A DNA stretch of 64,000 nucleotides, taken from positions 11,174 to 75,173 of the forward strand of contig JBBQAM010000015.1 in the NCBI GenBank assembly GCA_038316335.1. Reading direction: 5' to 3'. The notes under the pieces were generated by a model. The model saw nothing but the letters and a program-made list of their open reading frames with translations, was not told where the DNA came from and made no database searches. Made by a program: the position numbers and the translations under genes. Below, one piece after another: positions 53,901 to 62,343 of this stretch (position 1 is its first letter; each line of letters begins with the position of its first letter). The stretch comes from JALHST01 sp038316335. GTDB taxonomy: Bacteria > Bacteroidota > Bacteroidia > Flavobacteriales > Flavobacteriaceae.

Positions 53901-54070
53901 CGTCCGCCGCGAAACGGACCTATCAATCGATAATCCAAACTTGAATAGAGCTCTTGTGGTACCCCTGCGCTAAGGGTTTCGGTTTTTTTACGTTTCTGCG
54001 CGATACTTGAAGTGGGTAAAATAAAAATCGCAAGCAAACACATGCTTGCCCAGACGTAGTATTTTTTCAT
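50936..54070 (-). CDS. Sortilin/VPS10-like beta-propeller exoprotein, second copy
   Basis: 1,044 residues from ATG 54070; the leader MKKYYVWASMCLLAIFILPTSS...AQ is a signal peptide. Asp-box repeats (TTDGGRTW, TEDAGKTW, STDGGKSW, STDSGETW, SDDGGKKW, STDGGKTF) and LIGPFRGGRSAAVTGVPGEP show it is a paralogue of the downstream gene with the same domain plan: propeller, Ig-like, helical end rich in Lys/Glu. The pair probably arose by tandem duplication and is one transcript. Role unknown, likely ligand or glycan binding at the surface or in the periplasm. Confidence 0.85.
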   Translation of the reverse strand: MKKYYVWASMCLLAIFILPTSSIAQKRKKTETLSAGVPQELYSSLDYRLIGPFRGGRSAAVTGVPGEPNLFYFGATGGGVWKTTDGGRTWENISDGYFGGSIGAVEVAKSDPNVLYVGGGETTIRGNVSSGYGIWKTEDAGKTWVNAGLPNSRHVPRIRVHPTDFNTVYAAVLGDIYKPSADRGVYKSTDGGKSWKKTLYANDQAGAVDLILDPNNPRILYASTWRAKRTPYSLSSGGDGSALWKSTDSGETWSEISKNEGFPKDTLGIIGVAVSPKNSERVWALVEHKEKGGLYRSDDGGKKWTRINEDRKLRQRAWYYTRVYADTEDQDIVYVVNVDYHKSTDGGKTFSDFEAPHGDHHDLWIAPENSKRMIIGDDGGAQISYDGGQTWSTYHNQPTAQFYRLTTDNSFPYRIYAAQQDNSTIRIRHRSDGNAITEADWEDTAGGESAWIAVDPKNDDIVYGGSYGGFLTRVNHAAKTVRGINVWPDNPMGYGAEGMKYRFQWNFPIMFSRHDPKKLYTFSNHVHLSTNEGQSWKLLSGDLTRNDPAKLVSSGGPITQDNTGVEYYCTIFAANESPLKEGLLWVGSDDGLIHVSKDEGQNWENVTPPNMPEWSMVNSIEPSAFDEGTCYVAATRYKLGDFAPYLYKTTDFGKTWNKITNGIAAEHFTRVVREDPNRKGLLYAGTETGMYISFDDGAHWEAFQLNLPIVPITDLAIKDNSLIVATQGRSLYIIDDLTVLHQLDGLDKNSDMILYKPKNAYRTKGRASKEPSKTEGQNQPNGVVTYFYLKNLAEKDSVSLSFSNMKGDTLASFKNSSKDKTKKLEVKKGGNRYVWDTKGEDVEKFDGMIFWWGSLEGAKAAPGDYKVHLSVNGKTSTKTFTILPDPRSEASLEDMQKQHDFISSVNATVDKAHKSIKKIRKINDRLDTFIKQYKDNEQTKELVEKAKKLKERFGEVEKALYQTQNKSGQDPLNFPIRLTNKLAHLNSLVSLDDFPPTDQDILVKEELTSQIDVQLKTFDELINKEIALFNEEFNTLKLKYLFVE

Positions 54071-54375
54071 AGTCAATTAGCGTTCTTGTTAGTCAGGTCT
54101 AAATGTAAAAAGAAAATAGTATTTAGGGGTTCTAAATGGCTATAAATGTCAACCAGCTACTTGCTTGATTTGCATAGCGAGTGACAACTCCTGAATGTTC
54201 ACAATGGCTATTCAATCAATAGTGTCCTTTGCCTTTTTAACCGATTGCATTAATAACCAATGCATTGGCATCGGCCGCATTCAAAATCTCAAAAATAAAC
54301 AACCCCAAAGAAGCATAATTTTATATTTCAGTATATTACAGGGAAGAAATACCCTGTCTAAAAAAATTGCCCTTC
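54071..54375. promoter_or_regulatory. Divergent gap with palindrome CCAATGCATTGG
   Basis: This 305-base gap lies between the sortilin-like operon and the EcsC gene. A perfect palindrome CCAATGCATTGG is at 54257-54268, and ACAGGG...CCCTGT (54338-54357) is a second inverted repeat just ahead of the EcsC start. No gene is seen; a frame at 54195 is not convincing. Confidence 0.35.
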
Positions 54376-55164
54376 ATGCTAAAAATAAGATCCCTTACTC
54401 CAACAGATATTCAAATCCTAAGGGTGGCGAAGCACAAAATGGAAAACATAGGCTGGGCCATGCAGCACCTCAATACCCTTGGGAATGTCATTGAAACCAA
54501 AGTCAAACGTTTGCCTAAAAAAAGGCAGGATTGGCTGCAACACTTAAGTTATAACGTGCTGCATACGGTCGTAAAAAGCAATTTGATAACCATGAAACCA
54601 AGCAAACTAAAAACCACTCCGCTTAATAAAACCTACAAGACCCTGGTCACTTCCTCGGGAATACTTGGTGGGGCGCTCGGCCCTGCCGCTTTTGGCCTAG
54701 ACCTGACGGTATCTACAAAATTGATGATGCGCTCTATCATGGATATCGCCAGGAGCGAAGGGGAGGACCTGAGCCAACTTGATACCCAATTGGCATGTCT
54801 TCAGGTATTCGCACTAGGCGGTAAAACCAAACATGACGACAGTCTCGATACAGGATATTACGCCTCTCGGGTGGCCTTAAGTTCAGCAGTTAAAGGAGGC
54901 ACCAAAGCGTTGGAAGGATTATTAAAAGGAAGTGGCAATTCATTGGTCAAATTCATTGCCGCTGTCGCCGCCCGCTTTAGTGTGCAGGTTTCAGAAAAAT
55001 TCGTTGCACAAGCAATCCCAATAATCGGGGCGGCAGGCGGAGCCTCGATTAATTTGGCGTTCATACACCATTTTCAGAACATGGCCCAAGCGCACTTTAG
55101 TATTCGGAGGCTAGAACGTACATACGGAGAAGCAGTGGTTAGGAATGCCTATGAATCCATCTAG
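54376..55164 (+). CDS. EcsC family protein
   Basis: 262 residues from ATG 54376; a TTG nine bases earlier is less likely. EcsC-family features are the Gly-rich stretch SSGILGGALGPAAFGLDLTVSTKLMM and AIPIIGAAGGASINLAF, which form membrane-associating hairpins. Bacillus EcsC goes with the EcsAB ABC transporter, but stand-alone family members, as here, have no known role. Confidence 0.8.
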   Translation: MLKIRSLTPTDIQILRVAKHKMENIGWAMQHLNTLGNVIETKVKRLPKKRQDWLQHLSYNVLHTVVKSNLITMKPSKLKTTPLNKTYKTLVTSSGILGGALGPAAFGLDLTVSTKLMMRSIMDIARSEGEDLSQLDTQLACLQVFALGGKTKHDDSLDTGYYASRVALSSAVKGGTKALEGLLKGSGNSLVKFIAAVAARFSVQVSEKFVAQAIPIIGAAGGASINLAFIHHFQNMAQAHFSIRRLERTYGEAVVRNAYESI

Positions 55165-55175
55165 TTTTTGTAGTC

Positions 55176-56561
55176 TTACGCCTTGTTTGTCAGTGTATTG
55201 CGAATTTCCTTTCGCAGAAAATAGGCAGTTAAGATCGTCGCAAGGATATCGGCGATGGGGAAAGAAATCCACACCCCGACTTCCCCAAAAAAACCAGGAA
55301 GGATCAAAATCAAGGGGATAAAGAAGAATCCTTGACGCAACAAGGTCAACAGCAAAGCCGGGATGGCCTTGCCAATAGCTTGAAAATATGCCGCCCCTAT
55401 CAACTGCAGTGCAATGATAGGGGTAGCGGCAAATACCCAGCGCATTGCTGTCGGTGTATGCTTCAATACATAGGCATTTACAGCCAGGTCATGGGCTGAA
55501 AGCCCCGGTTTATAGCTTAGAAAAAGTCCAGCGATTTCCCCTGGGAACATAAAAAGACCGATGAATACAATCGTTGCCAAAATGGCGGCGTATTTGATGG
55601 CCGTGTTGATACTTTCGCGCACCCTTTGAAATTTATGGGCCCCGTAATTATACCCAGCTATGGGTAAAAATCCCTGGGTAACGCCAAAAACAGGAAAGAG
55701 TGCAAACATAAGCATGCGCCCTATGATCGCATAAACGGCCACTGAGGCCTCCCCCCCTAAATTAAAAAGAATATTGTTCATCAACAGATAGACGATACTC
55801 ACTACCGCCTGTCGGGACAAGGTTACAAAGCCTAACGAAGCAATTTCTTTCAGGATGGGAATATCGAATGCAAAATCGGATATCCGGATTTTCAGTTCCG
55901 AGTTTTTTGAAAGGAAAAAATAGAGCACATATGCAAAACATAAAAAATAACTGATCGTAGTTGCCCAGGCGGCACCTTCCATTCCCCAATCAAATAGGTT
56001 GATGAAAATATAGTCCATCAACAAATTGCTAATCGAGGGGATGATCATGGCAATCATTGCGAATTTGGGCTTCCCCTCTGCGCGTATTACCGTATTTCCC
56101 ATCATACATAAAGCCAAAAATGGCACCCCGTATAAAACGATAATGTAGTAAATTTTTGCAGGCTCGAAGATAGCTCCCTTGCCTCCAAAAGCAGGAATTA
56201 GCGAGTCAACATACCACAATCCTAGAATGGCCATGGTGATCGTGAGAATAAAAGTCAGGCTGATCTGGTTGCCAAAAGTTTTAAGTGCCTTTTCTAGATT
56301 ATCGGCACCTAGGGCCCTTGAAATGATGCTCGAACCTCCGATACCTATGGCCATTCCCAAAGCCCCAATAAAGAAGGAGACAGGTAGTACTACATTGATG
56401 GCCGCTATTGCAATCGATCCGATCCAATTCCCCACAAAGATCGAATCGACCAGAATATTCAAGGACATTACCAGGATGCCAATACTTGCAGGTACCGCTT
56501 GTTTTATAAGCAACTTACCAATCGATTCGGAACCAAGCTGTTCTGAGGAAACCTTTGCCAT
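55176..56561 (-). CDS. MATE family Na+/H+-coupled efflux protein
   Basis: 461 residues with twelve membrane spans in two MATE repeats. Family stretches include ILVDSIFVGNWIGSIAIAA, GIGGSSIISRALGA and GVTQGFLPIAGYNYGA. It exports cationic drugs or metabolites. It converges with the EcsC gene with an 11-base gap. Confidence 0.92.
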   Translation of the reverse strand: MAKVSSEQLGSESIGKLLIKQAVPASIGILVMSLNILVDSIFVGNWIGSIAIAAINVVLPVSFFIGALGMAIGIGGSSIISRALGADNLEKALKTFGNQISLTFILTITMAILGLWYVDSLIPAFGGKGAIFEPAKIYYIIVLYGVPFLALCMMGNTVIRAEGKPKFAMIAMIIPSISNLLMDYIFINLFDWGMEGAAWATTISYFLCFAYVLYFFLSKNSELKIRISDFAFDIPILKEIASLGFVTLSRQAVVSIVYLLMNNILFNLGGEASVAVYAIIGRMLMFALFPVFGVTQGFLPIAGYNYGAHKFQRVRESINTAIKYAAILATIVFIGLFMFPGEIAGLFLSYKPGLSAHDLAVNAYVLKHTPTAMRWVFAATPIIALQLIGAAYFQAIGKAIPALLLTLLRQGFFFIPLILILPGFFGEVGVWISFPIADILATILTAYFLRKEIRNTLTNKA

Positions 56562-56661
56562 TTATATGAATGATTGTTCTTTGTATATATTTAAACGTGA
56601 TCTCTTATTTTGCATGAGCTAGTTCTATAGTTTTCAAAAGTAAAAGCCCTTTGTGCCGCAT

Positions 56662-57696
56662 TCAGGAAGACGGTAAAGCACCAGTAGCCTCCCAGGCATT
56701 AACCCAATTGGCCATTACCGAAACCCAGTTATCAGAATCATTTAAACACGAAATATGTGTATAATTACCCCCTCCGGCTTCTTGAAATTGATGTTTGCCC
56801 TCGATGGCAATTTCCTCCAGGGTCTCAAGACAATCCGAAACAAATGCAGGGGTAATGACCGCTAAACTTTTAGTTCCTTCCTTCGCCATGCGTTCAAACT
56901 CAAAATCAGTGTAGGGCTTGAGCCAGGGATCATTGGGCAAACGTGACTGAAATGAATTGCTGACCTTATTTTTCGGCAACCCTAAATGGGCAACTACGCG
57001 CCTTGTAGTTTCAAAACATTGATGCCGATAGCACGTATTATGAGCTACTGAATTTGTCTGGCAACATTGTTCATCAATTTTACAATGAAATCGTGTGGGG
57101 TCGCTCTTACGAACATGGCGCTCAGGGATACCATGATATGAAAAAAGAAGATGATCGTATTCGAAATCCTTAAGACCGTTCAAGATACTTTCCGATAACA
57201 CTTTGATATAATCTGAATTTCTATAAAATGCCGGAAGTGTCGTTATCTTTAGATTTGGAAAATAGGCCTTTTGATCTTGCATCGCTTTAACCACTACGGT
57301 TTCATAGGAAGACATTGCGTAGTGAGGGTACAACGGAACCAAAAGAACTTCATCTACACCCTTTTCGTCTAATTGTGCCAAGGCATTTTTAATGGTCATG
57401 TTACCATATCGCATTCCCAAAGTCACCGGAACCTTGGTCTTTTTTTGAACCTTTTTTGCGAATCTTTCAGAAATCACCACTAAAGGAGACCCTTCATCCC
57501 ACCATATTTTTTTATAGGCCATGGCCGATTTTTTTGGCCGCGTACGAAGAATGATTCCGCGAACAATAATAGTACGCAACCATCTCGGAACGTCAATTAC
57601 CCGTTCGTCCATGAGGAACTCATCTAAATATGGTTTTACGTCCTGAGGAGTAGGACTGTCAGGCGAACCTAGATTTACTAATAAAACTCCTTTCAT
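56662..57696 (-). CDS. hemH: Ferrochelatase
   Basis: 344 residues. The catalytic His is in FSYHGIPERH and the paired Glu in CLETLEEIAIEG. It inserts Fe2+ into protoporphyrin IX. A Cys-rich segment holds Cys205, Cys211, Cys212, Cys222 and Cys227 (IDEQCCQTNSVAHNTCYRHQC), which could bind a [2Fe-2S] cluster as some bacterial ferrochelatases do. It stands alone on minus; the upstream region has TATCTTTA, one base off the -7 consensus. HemJ, the preceding enzyme, is encoded at 47110. Confidence 0.94.
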   Translation of the reverse strand: MKGVLLVNLGSPDSPTPQDVKPYLDEFLMDERVIDVPRWLRTIIVRGIILRTRPKKSAMAYKKIWWDEGSPLVVISERFAKKVQKKTKVPVTLGMRYGNMTIKNALAQLDEKGVDEVLLVPLYPHYAMSSYETVVVKAMQDQKAYFPNLKITTLPAFYRNSDYIKVLSESILNGLKDFEYDHLLFSYHGIPERHVRKSDPTRFHCKIDEQCCQTNSVAHNTCYRHQCFETTRRVVAHLGLPKNKVSNSFQSRLPNDPWLKPYTDFEFERMAKEGTKSLAVITPAFVSDCLETLEEIAIEGKHQFQEAGGGNYTHISCLNDSDNWVSVMANWVNAWEATGALPSS

Positions 57697-57897
57697 CCGC
57701 TTTCATTTTATGAAGCGTAAAAATACTACTTGTAAAGATATTACGTTAGCAATATGCAATATAGTATCGATATAACCATAAGAATTCCTGATCATTCCAA
57801 CCAAATTTCCATAGGGGTCAAATAAAAGTTAATTGGCTCGTTATTTTTTTTTAGACTATTTATCTTGAGCCGACCTAATAAAAATTATTGGAACCCA

Positions 57898-60800
57898 ATG
57901 CGGATTATCAGCACCCTGACCTTCTTATTTTTCTTTGCCCTCCTTCCGGCACAAAATGAAAATAGTTTGCTTTGGGAAATTTCTGGAAATGGCCTGACCG
58001 AATCATCCTATCTCTACGGCACGATGCATGTAAGTAAACGCATCGCTTTTCGTCTTGATGATGTATTTTATGAGGCACTCGATAAGAGTACCATCATCGC
58101 CTTGGAATCAGATCCCGATACGTGGCTAGACCATGCAGACGATTTAGGGTTCATGGGATATGGTCAAGGGAATGGTTTTGTCACTAAGGGATTCTACACA
58201 AATTCGTTTCGCCTAAAAAATCCGAGAAAAGAGGAAATTGCTTCCTACCTGGCCTTTGAAGATAGCCGCGTCAACTCTATTTTATATCGAACCGACGAAA
58301 ATTCACAGAATTTTGAAGAAGAGACCTATTTAGACATGTTTATCTATCAAGCCGGCAAAAAGTTTGGAAAAAAGGTAGTGGCACTAGAAAACCTTGAAGA
58401 ATCCTCAGCGCTCGTTGGCCGGGCCAGCCTAAATGCCATGAAGCAGAAACCTGATGAATGGCTACAGAAGAAAATGCACCTACAAGACCCAATGGGTATT
58501 TTACAGGACGCCTATAGAAATCGAAATATACAGATGCTCGATTCAATTGATAAAGCCATGTATACAGAGCATTACCTTAAAAATATGCTTTTTATCCGTA
58601 ACCGCAACATGGCTGAAAGACTTGATTCCCTTATACAGACAGGAAAGGTGTTCACTGGTATCGGCGCTGCGCACCTACCTGGACAAAAAGGTGTTATCGC
58701 ACGTCTACGAAATAAAGGGTATACCGTCGAACCTTTGGTTTCAGGTGCGACGACCAAAGGAAAAGAACTTAAGGCAAAGTTTGAAAATACGATCCGGGCG
58801 AATCAATATCGAATCGCTACACCAGATGATTCTTTTTTCAGTATAGGCCTTACGAATTCTTTATATGCCGTTTCAGAAGCAATCAATACCACGTATATAT
58901 CACCTGATCTTGCGAATGGTAGCTTTATGATGGTAAGTCGTATTCCTACTTTTCAATACCTGAGGCAAGACGCTATTTATACCTTGGATGATCTAGACAA
59001 ATTGTTGTTCGAGAACATTCCGGGTACCATTTTGAAAAAGACCCCAATAACGAAAAATGGCGTTCATGGACTCGATATTAAAAATCAATTAAAGAACGGA
59101 GATCATCAGCGCTATCAAATCTTTGTAACGCCGTTGGAGATCCTTATCTTCAAGATGGGAGGCGAGGGCGACTATGTGGCCCAATATGGCGATACCATTT
59201 TCAATAGCCTACATTTCAAGCAACCCATACAAAAGAAAGTTAGGGTAACCTCTGGTTTCGACGATTTCGAAATACAAATGCCCTCATTTTACAATTATAC
59301 CAACCAGTATAGAAAAGGCGACAGGCTTGTACAGGGCTTTGATTCAATCACGGGCTCCTATTATTTTCTTCGGAAGGCTACTTTGAATGATTTCAATTTT
59401 ATTGAAGCCGATACCTTTGAATTGAAACAGATACAGCGGCGACTCTATCGGGATTTGAACTTGAAACCGAAGTATGATGAAGTTGATAACAGAACCCTTA
59501 CATCATTTGCCCAGGTAGATACCACCAATGGCCGGCAATTACATTTAAAAACAACTTTTCGTAATGGGGATTATTATTTGATAGGAATAATGACCCAGCA
59601 TCCTGAAGAAGTTAGGCCATTCTTTGATTCTTTTCGATCTAGAAATACGACCGATGGAGAACCTGCGGTAAAAATCAAGGATACGGCACTTTTTTTTACA
59701 ACGGTATCTTCGGTTAAACCACCTAAATTCGTTGAGAATAGCCAAAATTATTACAATGGGCCGAACAAGCCCAAAGCATTTAATGCCTTTAACAAGAAGA
59801 CGATTTACCAAAACCAGAATAATGAAGCCATTACCGTAGAAGTGAACAAGGCACACGATTTTTTAATGTTTCCAAATATAGATTCGGTGTGGGCCTTGCG
59901 AAAAAAAATACTGGCAGAAAAGCAATTCACGATTTTCTCGGAAAAAGACAGTATCCATACAGAGGGTTATTATGAATTACAACTGACCTTATCAGATACG
60001 GCAAGTTCTCGTCGCATCTTGGTGAAAGACCTTGTTAAGGGGGGATTATTGTATGAAGTGAAGGCCATTATAGACGCCGAGGCCAAACCTAGTGTGTTTA
60101 TCGATGAATTTTTCAATAATTTTAAGCCGTCCGATACATTGATCGGGAAAGATATCCTTATCGACAAGACATCCGACTTTTTTAGTGCATTACGGGCCAA
60201 TGATAGTATTGTCATTGATGGATTTCGCTTTATTGACTTCAAGGAAAAAAATATTGATTCATTAAAATATTACATTTCGGAATTCGATTTTCCGAATGAC
60301 AAAAAAAACATACAAGATTTTTTAATACTAAGTTTGGGGCGTCTGGAGGGCCCGGATATTCTGCCCTTTTTTAAGGAATTCTACGCTAATTCATATGAAA
60401 ATTCAGCAGCTCAGACCAAGATTCTACAAGCCGTTTCAAGTCAAAAAACAGAAGCTGCCACTAAACTCTTATTAACATTATTATCGAAAGACCTTCCGTT
60501 GGTAGCCAATAAATTTGAGATCTATTCGATTTTTATTCCGTTTATGGACAGCCTTGCCTTGGCAAAAAAATTATACCCAGAGTTATTGAATTACAGCACA
60601 ATAGAAGAGTACAAATCCCCCGTTTTTTCGTTGCTCGCGCAATTAAAATCCGAAGAACTCCTAAAAGCCAAAAGCTACAAGAAGTATAAGAGCCAGCTCC
60701 TAAACGATGCAAAAATACAGCTTAAACGTCAGCTTGGACTTCCTTATTTTCACCAAAATGCACGCAATCAGTATAGTAACCTGAACTTGAATGTCGGGAT

Positions 60801-61419
60801 TTTGGAAGATTACATAGTATTGTTGTTTCCGTACATCAAAGAGAACGATGTGCAAAAGTTCTTTGAGCGCGTGCTCCTTGTGAAGGACAAGAAAATACGT
60901 ACGACCTTGGCAGCTTTATTAGCCAACGTAAATATGGCCTTTTCAAATGGGATGTTTGATTCGCTGGCCGCCGAAATCAACACTAGGACACTTTTATTCA
61001 ATAAATTAAAGAAAATTGGAAAGCTGGGAATGTTTCCCTACGCCTACCGCAATGAGAAATCATTGGCCGAATCAATGTTGTTCGAATCTACTGATTTTGT
61101 TCCAGAAAGGGATTCGATATCGTTTTTGGGTCAGCGACCTCTGAGATACCGCGACAAAGCGTATACCGGGTACTACTTTAAGACAAGAAACAATTTAGAG
61201 TACGACAAAAATTTTACGATGCATCTGGTGGTTTTTGAAAAGGGAAAAGCGCTAGATACCCGACCGTTTTATAAGAATGAAGGCATGCGTATTGAGGATA
61301 CTGAAACTGACCAGGAGGTCCTTGACTATGTCACCGAGGAATTTTTATTAAAAGATCGGCAAAGGGCTGTCATTTATCGCGCCAATGCGTATGGTGATTT
61401 TGGAATTCCCGGTTATTGA
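57898..61419 (+). CDS. TraB/GumN family protein with very long C-terminal extension
   Basis: 1,173 residues from ATG 57898, which starts the signal peptide MRIISTLTFLFFFALLPAQ. The TraB/GumN domain covers about 25-285, with SYLYGTMHVSKR near the start and GIGAAHLPGQKGVI near its end. Typical TraB/GumN proteins end there. A further 880 residues of mixed beta and helical sequence follow; the part near 790-960 has HEAT-like helical repeats (ILSLGRLEGPDILPFFKEFY). TraB relatives are proposed proteases of the erythromycin esterase/Tiki superfamily. The extension is unassigned. Confidence 0.8.
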   Translation: MRIISTLTFLFFFALLPAQNENSLLWEISGNGLTESSYLYGTMHVSKRIAFRLDDVFYEALDKSTIIALESDPDTWLDHADDLGFMGYGQGNGFVTKGFYTNSFRLKNPRKEEIASYLAFEDSRVNSILYRTDENSQNFEEETYLDMFIYQAGKKFGKKVVALENLEESSALVGRASLNAMKQKPDEWLQKKMHLQDPMGILQDAYRNRNIQMLDSIDKAMYTEHYLKNMLFIRNRNMAERLDSLIQTGKVFTGIGAAHLPGQKGVIARLRNKGYTVEPLVSGATTKGKELKAKFENTIRANQYRIATPDDSFFSIGLTNSLYAVSEAINTTYISPDLANGSFMMVSRIPTFQYLRQDAIYTLDDLDKLLFENIPGTILKKTPITKNGVHGLDIKNQLKNGDHQRYQIFVTPLEILIFKMGGEGDYVAQYGDTIFNSLHFKQPIQKKVRVTSGFDDFEIQMPSFYNYTNQYRKGDRLVQGFDSITGSYYFLRKATLNDFNFIEADTFELKQIQRRLYRDLNLKPKYDEVDNRTLTSFAQVDTTNGRQLHLKTTFRNGDYYLIGIMTQHPEEVRPFFDSFRSRNTTDGEPAVKIKDTALFFTTVSSVKPPKFVENSQNYYNGPNKPKAFNAFNKKTIYQNQNNEAITVEVNKAHDFLMFPNIDSVWALRKKILAEKQFTIFSEKDSIHTEGYYELQLTLSDTASSRRILVKDLVKGGLLYEVKAIIDAEAKPSVFIDEFFNNFKPSDTLIGKDILIDKTSDFFSALRANDSIVIDGFRFIDFKEKNIDSLKYYISEFDFPNDKKNIQDFLILSLGRLEGPDILPFFKEFYANSYENSAAQTKILQAVSSQKTEAATKLLLTLLSKDLPLVANKFEIYSIFIPFMDSLALAKKLYPELLNYSTIEEYKSPVFSLLAQLKSEELLKAKSYKKYKSQLLNDAKIQLKRQLGLPYFHQNARNQYSNLNLNVGILEDYIVLLFPYIKENDVQKFFERVLLVKDKKIRTTLAALLANVNMAFSNGMFDSLAAEINTRTLLFNKLKKIGKLGMFPYAYRNEKSLAESMLFESTDFVPERDSISFLGQRPLRYRDKAYTGYYFKTRNNLEYDKNFTMHLVVFEKGKALDTRPFYKNEGMRIEDTETDQEVLDYVTEEFLLKDRQRAVIYRANAYGDFGIPGY

Positions 61420-61474
61420 GGGTTCATAGGAAGCCACATTAGAAAGCCGAAGGTTAATACTTCTATTAAATATG

Positions 61475-61482
61475 TATTTTTG
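61475..61482 (+). promoter_or_regulatory. -7 element in front of the DUF1460 gene
   Basis: TATTTTTG, perfect TAnnTTTG match, 12 to 18 bases before the candidate ATGs at 61495 and 61501. It excludes the TTG at 61480 as a start. Confidence 0.5.
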
Positions 61483-61500
61483 AATTCAAATTCGATGTTG

Positions 61501-62343
61501 ATGAAAAATAGTTGTTTCATACTATTCTTGATTTTGGGCAATTTCGCTTTATTTGCGCAACAAATCACCTGTTCGCCTCAGGATAAAAAGGCCCTTGAAA
61601 CCAAGATAGTCGCTATCAAGGGACTATTCGATGCCGACTTAGGAAAGACCCTCGTTGCCGTAGGAAAGACTTTTATTGACACTCCTTACGTAGCGAAAAC
61701 GCTCGAGGTGGGGGATACCGAATCGTTGGTAATCAATTTACATGGTCTGGATTGCACAACGTTCGTTGAAAATGTGCTGACACTAGGGCAGATGTTAAAA
61801 GACGGCACTTCAGACTTCGACGAATTTACCAAGACGCTGCAAACCGTTCGCTATAAGGACGGCCTGTTAAATGGGTATGCTTCACGCCTACATTATTTTT
61901 CGGAATGGATGGCCAATAACGAAAAGAAAGGACTGATTAAGAACATCACTGCCGAAATTGGTGGTATCGAAATTACCAAGGACATTAATTTCATGAGCAC
62001 ACATCGTGATTTATACCCATTCTTAAAAGACAATGACAATTTTCAAAAAATACAGGCCTCGGAAAAATATCTCAACAACCAGGCCCTATGTATTTTGCCC
62101 CAGGAACTAATTGCCGCCAATGAACAGAAGATTCATTCAGGAGATATCATTGCGCTTACAACTTCAATCGATGGCCTCGATATTACCCATACCGGTATAG
62201 CGACCTTGGAAAACGATGGTCGCATTCATTTATTACATGCCTCGACAGGTTCGATGAAAGTGGAGGTTTCTAAATTGCCATTAGCCGAATACCTAAAAGG
62301 AATAAAGAAAAATACAGGTATTATGGTGGCACGCCCTCTCTAA
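61501..62343 (+). CDS. DUF1460 domain protein, NlpC/P60-like amidase
   Basis: 280 residues from ATG 61501 (61495 is nearly as good). Signal peptide MKNSCFILFLILGNFALFAQ. The catalytic Cys is in LDCTTFVENVLTL and a candidate His in GLDITHTGIATL, the DUF1460 (N-acetylmuramoyl-L-alanine amidase-like) pattern. It probably trims cell-wall peptides in the periplasm. The stop overlaps the converging ThuA gene by 4 bases. Confidence 0.87.
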   Translation: MKNSCFILFLILGNFALFAQQITCSPQDKKALETKIVAIKGLFDADLGKTLVAVGKTFIDTPYVAKTLEVGDTESLVINLHGLDCTTFVENVLTLGQMLKDGTSDFDEFTKTLQTVRYKDGLLNGYASRLHYFSEWMANNEKKGLIKNITAEIGGIEITKDINFMSTHRDLYPFLKDNDNFQKIQASEKYLNNQALCILPQELIAANEQKIHSGDIIALTTSIDGLDITHTGIATLENDGRIHLLHASTGSMKVEVSKLPLAEYLKGIKKNTGIMVARPL

